Assembly (NCBI GenBank): GCA_028704215.1
Contig: JAQVLJ010000004.1
Span: 1 to 22,816 of the forward strand
Source of the DNA: Clostridia bacterium
GTDB taxonomy: Bacteria; Bacillota; Clostridia; Christensenellales; UBA1242
DNA: 22,816 nt
Direction: 5' to 3'
The notes under the pieces were generated by a model. The model did no database searches. It saw only the letters and a program-made list of their open reading frames with translations, and had not been told where the DNA came from. Each line of letters begins with the position of its first letter. Within the stretch, counting starts at the first letter, position 1. The translations under genes and the position numbers were made by a program. Positions 16,678 to 22,816 of this stretch are shown piece after piece.

Positions 16678-17607
16678 ATGTTATTTAATGCACTAATTAA
16701 TAGTCCTGTTTTTAAACAGGTGAAGCAAGATATACCCGAAAAACTCAATCACGCATATTTATTTTATTCAAGTGATAGGCTCTTAAACGAAAATATTGCG
16801 TCGCTTTTTTGTTACGCTGTACTTTGTGATACAAACACACCCTGTTTTAAATGTGATAATTGTCGCAGAATAGAGATGGGAAGGCATCCAGATTTGATTG
16901 TTGTTGACAAGCCAACATTACAAGTGAAAGATGTAGAAAATATCATTGACCAGTGTATTTTAAAGCCAGTTTTTTGTGACAAAAAAATTATTTTTATTAA
17001 GAACGCTCACACCATGAACGAGGCTGCACAAAACAAACTTTTAAAAACACTTGAAGAGCCGAATAGAAATGTCATTTTTGTGTTTTCGAGTGACCAACTT
17101 GATAGATTGCTAGTAACGGTTCAAAGTCGATTAAAAAAAATATATGTTAGTTTACAAAATTTTGATATTTTAGAAGCAGATTTTGAAAAAATTGGTGTTA
17201 GTATAAACGTTAACGACCTTGACTTGACCAGTATTGTAGAGTATAGTAAGAACGAAACTTATCTAAATATTGTCGAAAAAATAAAATTTGTATTAAAAAA
17301 CTTGCACAATAGTTCAAATATTCCTAAATTAAGTAATGACATTGTTGTAAGTGTAGAAGAAAAAAAATTGTTTTTGGCGATAATGTATGACTATTTTTCT
17401 CGTACGTTAAAAGCAAAAAGTGGCTATAAAGACAGAGAAGATGACTTTGTAAAAGACATTGGTAGCCAGTATTCTATCGATGCGTTAATCAAAATATTAC
17501 CAATTATTCAAAAGGCATACTATTCCTTATACCGAAATGTGAATTTTGGATATGTTGTAGATAATATGCTGTACGAAATTTTAAAAGTGAGGTACTTATG
17601 CAAGTAG
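16678..17607 (+). CDS. holB: DNA polymerase III delta' subunit
   Basis: This subunit of the clamp-loader complex helps load the sliding clamp during replication. The 309-residue protein starts like delta' (NHAYLFY) and has a C4 zinc site (Cys50, Cys56, Cys59, Cys62). It also has HPDLIVV at 70-76, the Walker B-like KIIFIKNAH at 103-111 and NKLLKTLEEP at 119-128. The Walker A loop is absent (SSDRLLNEN in place of GxxGxGK), as in E. coli delta', so it should not bind ATP. The SRC motif reads Ser150-Arg151-Leu152; the arginine-finger residue is retained. It is the first gene of the operon, divergent from the small peptide gene, and overlaps ricT by 10 nt. Confidence 0.9.
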   Translation: MLFNALINSPVFKQVKQDIPEKLNHAYLFYSSDRLLNENIASLFCYAVLCDTNTPCFKCDNCRRIEMGRHPDLIVVDKPTLQVKDVENIIDQCILKPVFCDKKIIFIKNAHTMNEAAQNKLLKTLEEPNRNVIFVFSSDQLDRLLVTVQSRLKKIYVSLQNFDILEADFEKIGVSINVNDLDLTSIVEYSKNETYLNIVEKIKFVLKNLHNSSNIPKLSNDIVVSVEEKKLFLAIMYDYFSRTLKAKSGYKDREDDFVKDIGSQYSIDALIKILPIIQKAYYSLYRNVNFGYVVDNMLYEILKVRYLCK

Positions 17608-18434
17608 CGGGAATATTATTTAACAGCAATCCCAAAGCATATACGTTTGAAACGAAAGAAGATTACAATATTGATGACAAAGTAGTTGTAGAAACTTCTC
17701 GTGGAATAGAATTGGGCAGAGTAGCACAGGTTACAAAAGATTATATTCAATCCGAAAATGAAGATATAAAACCTGTTTTGCGAAAAGCATCCAGTTACGA
17801 TATACAATGCCATGAAGAGAACTTAAAAAAATCAAGCGAATTAATTTCAGAAATAAAAAAGAACATCAATGACCTTAAACTTAATATGAAAGTATGTCAA
17901 GTAGAATATACGCTTGATAGAAGCAAAATCATCATTTCTTATACGGCAGAAGATAGGGTTGATTTTCGTGAATTGATAAAAGTGTTGGGTTCCAAATTTA
18001 AGACACGTGTTGAGATGCGACAAGTGGGCTCTCGTGATGAAGTTCAATACATCGGTGCTTTGGGAATATGCGGCAGAGAGTGTTGTTGTAAATCTTTTTT
18101 GGGAGATTTTGACAAAGTGTCTATCAAAATGGCAAAAAATCAAGGTTTGGCATTGAATCCAACAAAAATTAATGGAGCATGTGGTAGATTACTATGCTGT
18201 CTAAAATATGAAGATGATTTTTATAAAGAAATTATGAGAAAAATGCCCAAAATAAATAGTTTTGTTGAAACACCTGATGGAAAAGCAAAGGTTTTGTACA
18301 GCGACTTGATGAAAGAAAAAGTAACCGTTTTGTTTGAAAAAGAAGAAGACAGTGAAAAAAAAGAATATGACTTGAAAGATTTGGTCTTTTCACGTGTAAT
18401 AATCAAAGATAACGATGACGATGAAAACGAATAA
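17598..18434 (+). CDS. ricT: PSP1-domain protein RicT (YaaT)
   Basis: RicT is part of the RicA-RicF-RicT (Y-) complex, which in Bacillus subtilis binds iron-sulfur clusters, supports RNase Y-dependent mRNA maturation and affects sporulation and competence. The 278-residue length is typical. The PSP1 domain covers about 55-145. The conserved cysteines are present: CGRECCCKSF (Cys158, 162, 163, 164) and ACGRLLCCLKYE (Cys195, 200, 201), separated by SIKMAKNQGLALNPTKINGA. The extra Cys in ECCC is a small oddity. RicA (YmcA) and RicF (YlbF) are not in the window. The start overlaps holB, with GAGGT-like bases upstream. This gene order is a Bacillota hallmark. Confidence 0.93.
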   Translation: MQVAGILFNSNPKAYTFETKEDYNIDDKVVVETSRGIELGRVAQVTKDYIQSENEDIKPVLRKASSYDIQCHEENLKKSSELISEIKKNINDLKLNMKVCQVEYTLDRSKIIISYTAEDRVDFRELIKVLGSKFKTRVEMRQVGSRDEVQYIGALGICGRECCCKSFLGDFDKVSIKMAKNQGLALNPTKINGACGRLLCCLKYEDDFYKEIMRKMPKINSFVETPDGKAKVLYSDLMKEKVTVLFEKEEDSEKKEYDLKDLVFSRVIIKDNDDDENE

Positions 18435-19077
18435 AACATACGAACATTTTGATAACGGAGTGAAGGTAGTCCAGTTGGATGATAGATACAAGTTCACTAT
18501 GGACTCGATTTTGCTTGCAAAGTTTTGTACTGTCAAACAAAGCGACCATGTGTGTGAATTTTGTGCTGGAAATGGGGTAATTTCACTTCATTTGTATAGT
18601 CAAAATCCTTTTACGAAATTGTATTTTGTCGAAATTCAAAAAAGTATGTGTGATTTGATATTTGAAAACATAAATATTAGCAATCTTATTGACAAAACCG
18701 TGGTTTTAAATAAGGACATAAAAGACCTTCAAATGTCAGATTTTGAAAAGAAATTGGACGTTGTCGTATGTAATCCACCATATCAAAAACTAAATGGAAA
18801 CAAATTAAATGAATGTTATGAAATTGCTATTTGTAGACACGAATTACTTGTTAAGTTTGAAGATATAGTAAAGAGTGTTAGCAAAATTATAAAAAACAAG
18901 GGCAAATTTTATTTTATGCTTCCAACGGAAAGATGTACAGAAGCTGTCTTAACTTTGAAAAAATACAATTTTGAAATTAAAAAAATGAAATTTTTATTTA
19001 CAAATAAAGACGAAGCATATTTGATGCTGGCAGAAGCTGTATTTGATGCAAAAAGCGGCGTAAAAGTATTTAAGTAA
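18415..19077 (+). CDS. trmN6: tRNA1(Val) (adenine37-N6)-methyltransferase family protein (YabB)
   Basis: A Rossmann-fold S-adenosylmethionine-dependent methyltransferase of about 220 residues. Motif I is CEFCAGNGVISLHL at 47-60 and motif IV is NPPY at 120-123, the signature of amino-group (N6-adenine) methyltransferases. The N-terminal QLDDRYKFTMDSILLAKF matches the YabB/TrmN6 start (the family pattern is Q-x-x-x-G-Y-x-F-x-x-D-x-x-L-L). The motifs and position between ricT and rsmI identify the Bacillota YabB orthologue; the exact tRNA target is inferred. The start is ATG at 18415 or, two codons later, 18421; the ribosome binding site is weak, so translation is probably coupled to ricT, which overlaps it. 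The usual neighbours yabA and yazA are absent. Confidence 0.88.
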   Translation: MTMKTNKTYEHFDNGVKVVQLDDRYKFTMDSILLAKFCTVKQSDHVCEFCAGNGVISLHLYSQNPFTKLYFVEIQKSMCDLIFENINISNLIDKTVVLNKDIKDLQMSDFEKKLDVVVCNPPYQKLNGNKLNECYEIAICRHELLVKFEDIVKSVSKIIKNKGKFYFMLPTERCTEAVLTLKKYNFEIKKMKFLFTNKDEAYLMLAEAVFDAKSGVKVFK

Positions 19078-19088
19078 GGGAGCAAAAT

Positions 19089-19910
19089 ATGAATGGAAAA
19101 TTATATCTTGTATCTACACCAATAGGCAATTTGAAAGATATTTCATTTCGAGCAATAGAGATGTTAAAATCTGTTGATTATATTGCGTGTGAAGATACTA
19201 GACATAGTATGATTTTGTTGCAAAATTATGATATCAAAAGCAAACTTATCGCATATCACAAAAATAACGAAAAAAATAGTGCACAAGGTATAATAGATTT
19301 GTTGTTAAACGGGAAAAATGTAGCGGTAATTTCTGATGCTGGTATGCCAGTTATCAATGACCCTGGTAATGTGATAGTAAAAAAAGCAATAGAAGAAAAT
19401 ATAGACTATACAATTATTCCTGGTGCAAATGCGGGATTGTGTGCATTAGTGCTTTCTGGATACGATGCAGATAGTTTTGCATTTTTTGGTTTTTTAAGCG
19501 AAAAAATATCTGAAAGAAATATCCAACTACAAAAAATTAAAGCGTTTGAAGGTAGCAGAATACTATATTCTAGCGTGCATAATATTAACAAAGATTTGGA
19601 AGCGCTTTTTTCATATTTGGGTGACAATGAAGTATGTGTTGTTAGCGAAATTTCGAAAATGTATGAAAAAGTAATTTTTTTTGATTTATCAAATGCCCAC
19701 ATAGAAAATCCCAAAGGAGAATTTGTCATAATTATAAAATATGTGGAAAATTCACAAAACGCACTGACTGACGAAGAAATTATCGAAAGAATAGATGATT
19801 ACATCAAAAAAGGTGTAAAAAAATCTGATGCAATAAAATTTGTATCCACTTCTGTTGAAAAAACAAAAAGTGAAGTATATAATCTTTATGAAAAATATTT
19901 AGGGAAGTAA
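19089..19910 (+). CDS. rsmI: 16S rRNA (cytidine1402-2'-O)-methyltransferase
   Basis: RsmI methylates the ribose of C1402 in the decoding centre of 16S rRNA. The 273 residues match the tetrapyrrole-methylase-like fold: STPIGNLKDISFRA at 9-22, CEDTR at 34-38, SDAGMPVINDPG at 82-93 (family SDAGxPxISDPG), and PGANAGLCAL at 111-120 where many members have PGPSA. The C-terminal region (KKSDAIKFVS) is the small helical domain typical of RsmI. GGGAG lies 6-7 nt before the ATG, 11 nt after trmN6. Ala-Asn in place of Pro-Ser near the cofactor loop is a mild deviation. Confidence 0.95.
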   Translation: MNGKLYLVSTPIGNLKDISFRAIEMLKSVDYIACEDTRHSMILLQNYDIKSKLIAYHKNNEKNSAQGIIDLLLNGKNVAVISDAGMPVINDPGNVIVKKAIEENIDYTIIPGANAGLCALVLSGYDADSFAFFGFLSEKISERNIQLQKIKAFEGSRILYSSVHNINKDLEALFSYLGDNEVCVVSEISKMYEKVIFFDLSNAHIENPKGEFVIIIKYVENSQNALTDEEIIERIDDYIKKGVKKSDAIKFVSTSVEKTKSEVYNLYEKYLGK

Positions 19911-19912
19911 TT

Positions 19913-20818
19913 ATGTGGGAAGTGCTGCTAGATGCGCTAATTGATAGTGCAAAAATCTTGCCAATATTGTTTTTGACCTATCTTTTGGTCGAATATTTAT
20001 TGCATAGAAAAAAAGAAAATTCTATGGAGTTTGTGTCAAGAAATAGAAGAAAAGGACCTTTGTTTGGCGCTTTGCTTGGTATTTTTCCTCAGTGTGGTTT
20101 TTCTGCCGCGATTGCAGATTTTTATAGCAAAAAATACGTGAGTATTGGCACGCTTTTTGCTGTTTTTATAGCGACTAGTGATGAAGCAATTATCATCTTG
20201 CTTTCACACCCAGATAGATATATTGAACTTATAGTACTTATTGCCATCAAATTTGTTTTGGCAGTTATTGTAGGTTACAGTGTTGACTTGATTTTTAACA
20301 AACAGAAATTCGAAAAACCACATTTAGAATGTTTGTCTGGTGAAAAAGAGCATTGTCATAATCATCACAATCACTGTGAACACTGTAACTCAAAAGATGA
20401 AAAAGAACATTATAAATGCTGTTGTTCGGACAATATATTTGTATCTGCAATCAAACAGACTTTAGAAATCTTTGTGTTTTTGCTTATAGCAAACATTGTT
20501 CTAAGTTTGATTATGTACTTTGTTGGTGAACAAAATGTACAACAAATTCTAGTAAAAGATAGCATATTACTACCTTTTGTTACTCCGCTAATTGGGCTTA
20601 TTCCGAATTGCTTTGCCAGTGTCTTTTTGGTACAAATGTATCTTCAAAGTATTATTCCTTTTTCGGCAATGTTGGGTGGACTTGTATCAGGAGCGGGTTT
20701 GGGACTGTTAGTTTTGTATAAGAAAAACAAAAATATCAAACAAAACATTCTCATCACTTTGTCTATATTAGGATTGGGCGTCTTAGTTGGTTTGGTAGGG
20801 TTTGCAATAGGTATTTAA
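19913..20818 (+). CDS. Putative heavy-metal/manganese permease (ArsP_2-like) with His/Cys-rich loop
   Basis: A 301-residue integral membrane protein with about eight to ten segments in two halves. Each half contains a matching motif: PQCGFSAAIADFYS at 59-72 and PNCFASVFL at 231-239. TSDEAIIILL at 88-97 is also characteristic. These features match the putative 10-TM metal exporter family annotated as arsenic-efflux or manganese transporter. Between the halves is a cytoplasmic or periplasmic loop at 140-171 with 14 His/Cys residues (HCHNHHNHCEHC, then CCC), a probable metal-binding domain. The start follows rsmI by 2 nt with GGGAAG upstream, so it is in the holB operon, where it is not a standard member. 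Substrate unproven. Confidence 0.8.
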   Translation: MWEVLLDALIDSAKILPILFLTYLLVEYLLHRKKENSMEFVSRNRRKGPLFGALLGIFPQCGFSAAIADFYSKKYVSIGTLFAVFIATSDEAIIILLSHPDRYIELIVLIAIKFVLAVIVGYSVDLIFNKQKFEKPHLECLSGEKEHCHNHHNHCEHCNSKDEKEHYKCCCSDNIFVSAIKQTLEIFVFLLIANIVLSLIMYFVGEQNVQQILVKDSILLPFVTPLIGLIPNCFASVFLVQMYLQSIIPFSAMLGGLVSGAGLGLLVLYKKNKNIKQNILITLSILGLGVLVGLVGFAIGI

Positions 20819-20822
20819 CAAC

Positions 20823-20847
20823 AAAAAAAGGCGATAAGCCTTTTTTT
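20823..20847. terminator. Bidirectional terminator ending the holB operon
   Basis: AAAAAAAGGC pairs with GCCTTTTTTT around the loop GATAA. It lies between the convergent stop codons at 20818 and 20846. Confidence 0.88.
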
Positions 20848-21157
20848 ACATTTCATAATTAATTAGGTTTATATCATTACCCAAATTGACATGGTCGCTT
20901 TCCATTTTGTTTTGCATTTGTAGTTCTCTAAGTTTTTCATCAAAAGTATATTCGCAAAACTGCTCAAATGTTTCTTTTTTGTTGTCAAAACTTTCAAGTT
21001 TTGAAAAACTATAAAATATCAATTCTTGCTTAATATCTTCAATGTCAGAGTATGTATTTTTAGTTCTCAAAATTTTGTTTTTATTTTTTTCTAAATAAAT
21101 TTTGAGTATGTCTTCAATTTTTTCATTAAAAATCAATTCGTTTAAAGTAATATCCAT
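20846..21157 (-). CDS. Small protein resembling sigma-70 region 2
   Basis: The product has 103 residues. Positions 36-85 read like a sigma-70 region 2 core: DIEDIKQELIFYSFSKLESF (39-58), then DNKKETFEQFCEYTFDEKLR (58-77). This follows the D-L-x-Q-E ... F-D-x-x-K-x-x-F-x-x-Y/F ... N/E-K-L pattern of core-polymerase-binding helices. No region 3 or 4 follows; the protein ends after a polar, likely flexible tail (NLGNDINLINYEM). It may be a short sigma-like or anti-sigma-like regulator, or a coincidental helical protein. The ATG at 21157 has GGAAA about 10 nt upstream, a weak site. A possible promoter (TTGAAT, 17 bp, TAATAA at 21174-21202) is weak. It lies downstream of the Rho-like gene but behind that gene's terminator. 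Confidence 0.55.
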   Translation of the reverse strand: MDITLNELIFNEKIEDILKIYLEKNKNKILRTKNTYSDIEDIKQELIFYSFSKLESFDNKKETFEQFCEYTFDEKLRELQMQNKMESDHVNLGNDINLINYEM

Positions 21158-21220
21158 ATTTTTTTATTTCCAATTATTAGGGTAACACATAGCAAAATTC
21201 AAAGTCAACAAATTTCGACA

Positions 21221-21258
21221 AAAATCGTACACTTTCATTATTATTTTGTGTACGATTG
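21221..21258 (-). terminator. Intrinsic terminator after the Rho-like gene
   Basis: A perfect 10-bp stem AATCGTACAC / GTGTACGATT encloses a 15-nt AT-rich loop; flanking A and T tracts give a U-run for minus-strand transcripts. It lies 36 nt after the Rho-like stop codon and separates it from the sigma-like gene. Confidence 0.8.
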
Positions 21259-21293
21259 TTTTTGTTTATTCAATTTGTGATTGACAGTAAATG

Positions 21294-22451
21294 TCAGTTT
21301 TTTGGAGTGATTGAAACGTCTTGTAAGCGGGTAATTGTATTGTAAGTAACACTATGCAAAGGCGTATTTGGTTCACTTAAAGTAGTCAAAACAGTAATGC
21401 TTCCATTTTTTGTATTTTTTGCAGCACTGATTACAGATTTTACTACATAAATTTCATTACTAGATTCTGAGTTAAGGTTTGCCAAAGTCATGGCATCGTC
21501 TACAACAAGCAAAACATCCTTACCTTGCTCAGCAAGTCTTTTTGCTCTATTGAGTGCCAAGAAACATATTTTTTGTTGACTGGCAAAACTTTCTACAAAG
21601 TCAGCACAGAAGGGCAATACTTTTGACATAGTTTTGATTGTGTCAATATTTTTGCCAGTAATACTAGGATTCAAAAATATAATTGGGCTTGCTGTATCAA
21701 TTCCATTTATTAATACATTCAAATACTGAGTAGAATTTTGATTTGTATACAGTACGATGTTACTTCCATAAGCAAACTCATTACTTATATTAAACATTTT
21801 TTCCAAATCTTTATTTATACCAAAATGTTCTTTTGTAGGGATGTGTGGCATTTGGTCAAAATCTTCTCTATCTTTACACCATTTTTCAATCGGTATTCCA
21901 TTAATTGATAGTACGCTAGTCAAAATCATTGGCTTATCTTCGCTTACATACCTTGCGTTGCAAATGATTTCATCACCAGATTTTAAGTTATAGTTTTCGA
22001 CAGTTTGTATTACTACAAAAACCAAATCGCTTGCACGAGAGTTGTTGTACACATTTGGTCGTATAAGAGCATTTTTGTTTGCCAAAAGTTCAACATAGCC
22101 ATGTTTTACAGTGCTTGTCGAATATTCAAAACTTTCGGACTCTTGTGCAAAAACTGTATCGTTAAACTTTGTGAGTTGGTTTGTAAAAGTTTTTTCTTCA
22201 TCTGTTTGAAGTGTATTTACATTGTCGGGCAAAAAAACATTCACGATATTTTCATATCCAGAAATGTTTTTGGCTGGGCGTCCTTGTTTAGTTTTTGGTG
22301 TAAAAGGAGATTTTTTGCCAGTCATAATGTCTTGTATTTGAATTATAAGCTCGCTTTTCCTCAAAAGAGTAGGGCTATAAACACCGACTTTTCGGGCCAA
22401 ATCTCTTAATTCAAATATGCTTAATGTTTCTAGTTTTTCAAAATTGTTCAT
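21294..22451 (-). CDS. Degenerate Rho-like protein (Rho N-terminal and RNA-binding domains, pseudo-ATPase)
   Basis: The 385-residue product aligns with transcription termination factor Rho over its length but lacks key catalytic parts. Residues 6-42 are a Rho N-terminal domain (SIFELRDLARKVGVY). A polar linker follows. Residues 116-190 match the Rho cold-shock RNA-binding domain (GYVELLANKNALIRP, ASDLVFV, YNLKSGDEI, LTSVLSINGIP). Residues 222-385 match the ATPase core: ALNRAKRLAEQGKDVLLVVD at 299-318 corresponds to Rho's AKRLVE-GKDV-LLD Walker B block, and ISAAKNTKNGSITVLTTL to its FGAARNxEEGGSLTIIATAL. The Walker A position reads FAYGSNIVLYTNQNSTQYLN with no GxxKxGKT. The DERPEE stretch, Q-loop (TGGVD) and the last 60-70 residues with the arginine finger are missing. 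The start is ATG at 22451 (AAAGG 9 nt upstream); an upstream TTG is disfavoured. Probably an RNA-binding regulator; not a functional helicase. Confidence 0.75.
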   Translation of the reverse strand: MNNFEKLETLSIFELRDLARKVGVYSPTLLRKSELIIQIQDIMTGKKSPFTPKTKQGRPAKNISGYENIVNVFLPDNVNTLQTDEEKTFTNQLTKFNDTVFAQESESFEYSTSTVKHGYVELLANKNALIRPNVYNNSRASDLVFVVIQTVENYNLKSGDEIICNARYVSEDKPMILTSVLSINGIPIEKWCKDREDFDQMPHIPTKEHFGINKDLEKMFNISNEFAYGSNIVLYTNQNSTQYLNVLINGIDTASPIIFLNPSITGKNIDTIKTMSKVLPFCADFVESFASQQKICFLALNRAKRLAEQGKDVLLVVDDAMTLANLNSESSNEIYVVKSVISAAKNTKNGSITVLTTLSEPNTPLHSVTYNTITRLQDVSITPKN

Positions 22452-22474
22452 AGTGAATTTCCTTTTCAGCAACC

Positions 22475-22503
22475 ACTATACAATATTTTGTACAAAAAGT
22501 AAA
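22475..22503 (-). promoter_or_regulatory. Promoter of the Rho-like gene with palindrome in the spacer
   Basis: On the minus strand, TTTACT (-35, 22498-22503) and TATAGT (-10, 22475-22480) are 17 bp apart. The perfect 12-bp palindrome TTTTGTACAAAA at 22487-22498 lies in the spacer and could be an operator. The transcript would have a leader of about 17 nt with AAAGG. Confidence 0.5.
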
Positions 22504-22731
22504 TAGTTTTTCAAAAATCTTTATTTTTATTTTTTTCCAGTTTTTTCCAATTCTTAAATAAAGTAAAAAGAATATATTAAAATATCTAAAAAATAAATAA
22601 AAAAATGTTTTTATTTCAAAATAAATAATTTAATTTATTATCTTTATAGATTTTACGCTTTATTAGGCGTTGTATGAATTTATTATTATTTTTTTTAATA
22701 TTTTTAATTATTTTTATATTAAAAATAACAC
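22504..22731. other. AT-rich intergenic region without a gene
   Basis: This stretch, part of the 365-nt gene-free end of the window, is almost entirely A and T. It holds several AU-only inverted repeats, for example AAATAAAAA-N4-TTTTTATTT near 22590-22615, and ACGC-N8-GCGT near 22653-22670. No frame longer than a few codons has a ribosome binding site. I see no DnaA boxes or conserved RNA element. Confidence 0.6.
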
Positions 22732-22803
22732 TTGATAAAATGCGTGTTTTAGATTATAATATATTTGATTAAAAATTGTTTTTTTATAAAACATTTTGAG
22801 GAG
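22732..22803 (+). promoter_or_regulatory. Strong promoter and ribosome binding site for a gene beyond the window
   Basis: TTGATA (22732-22737) and TATAAT (22755-22760) are 17 bp apart, five of six and six of six to consensus. Transcription would start near 22767. GAGGAG at 22798-22803 is a good ribosome binding site, so a start codon lies within the last bases or just outside; an ATT at 22814-22816 is at 10 nt spacing but cannot be judged. Confidence 0.75.
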
Positions 22804-22816
22804 TTACAAAAAGATT

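Noticed and set aside
22452..22472. Upstream TTG start for the Rho-like protein
   Set aside because: The TTG adds seven residues that overlap the ribosome binding site used by the ATG at 22451, and Rho N-terminal domains usually begin close to that ATG.
22504..22731. Replication origin or CRISPR leader in the AT-rich region
   Set aside because: No DnaA-box matches, no repeated spacers and no dnaA/dnaN-type neighbours; AT-richness alone is not evidence.

Overview
The window is AT-rich and its gene content is that of a low-GC Bacillota, most likely an uncultured clostridial, gut-type lineage. The clearest marker is the gene order holB - ricT (yaaT) - trmN6 (yabB) - rsmI (yabC), a conserved Bacillota block. 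Strong AAGGAG-type ribosome binding sites, U-tailed intrinsic terminators and sigma-A-like promoters, often with an extended -10 (TGGTATAAT type), fit this. I see no rRNA or tRNA gene, CRISPR array or insertion sequence. The exact lineage is inference.

Layout. (1) 1-6416: the 3' part of a giant surface protein (at least 2,137 residues here, 5' end outside the window) made of about 18 InlB-B-like repeats, an MBG/YDG-like region and a C-terminal membrane anchor. (2) 6458-6913, minus strand: a trimeric-type dUTPase with two altered active-site motifs. (3) 7073-9335: an ABC exporter ATPase and its permease, overlapping. (4) 9396-11415: a two-membrane-segment protein overlapping cysS. (5) 11516-12848: a four-TM protein and an unrecognised soluble protein, each a separate unit bounded by terminators. 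(6) 12886-14321: divergent FabG-like reductase (minus) and a polytopic membrane protein (plus). (7) 14375-16420: purine nucleoside phosphorylase and a secreted D-Ala-D-Ala carboxypeptidase, each followed by a terminator. (8) 16512-16630, minus: a 21-residue single-TM peptide with a near-perfect promoter and ribosome binding site, divergent from holB. (9) 16678-20818: a tight operon holB, ricT, trmN6, rsmI and a heavy-metal permease with a His/Cys-rich loop. (10) 20846-22451, minus: a short sigma region-2-like protein and a degenerate Rho-like protein. (11) 22452-22816: AT-rich intergenic DNA ending in a strong promoter and ribosome binding site for a gene outside the window.

Most genes are housekeeping: nucleotide metabolism (dut, pnp), translation (cysS, rsmI, trmN6), replication (holB), RNA maturation or signalling (ricT) and the cell wall (D,D-carboxypeptidase). 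The most unusual items are the Rho-like protein, which keeps the Rho N-terminal and RNA-binding domains but has lost the P-loop and the C-terminal ATPase motifs; a set of genes whose -10 box lies only 6-7 nt before the start codon, implying leaderless mRNAs; the 21-residue membrane peptide; and the dUTPase with Asp-to-Glu and Arg-to-Thr changes at family-conserved positions. All function calls come from reading motifs by eye; no database search was run.
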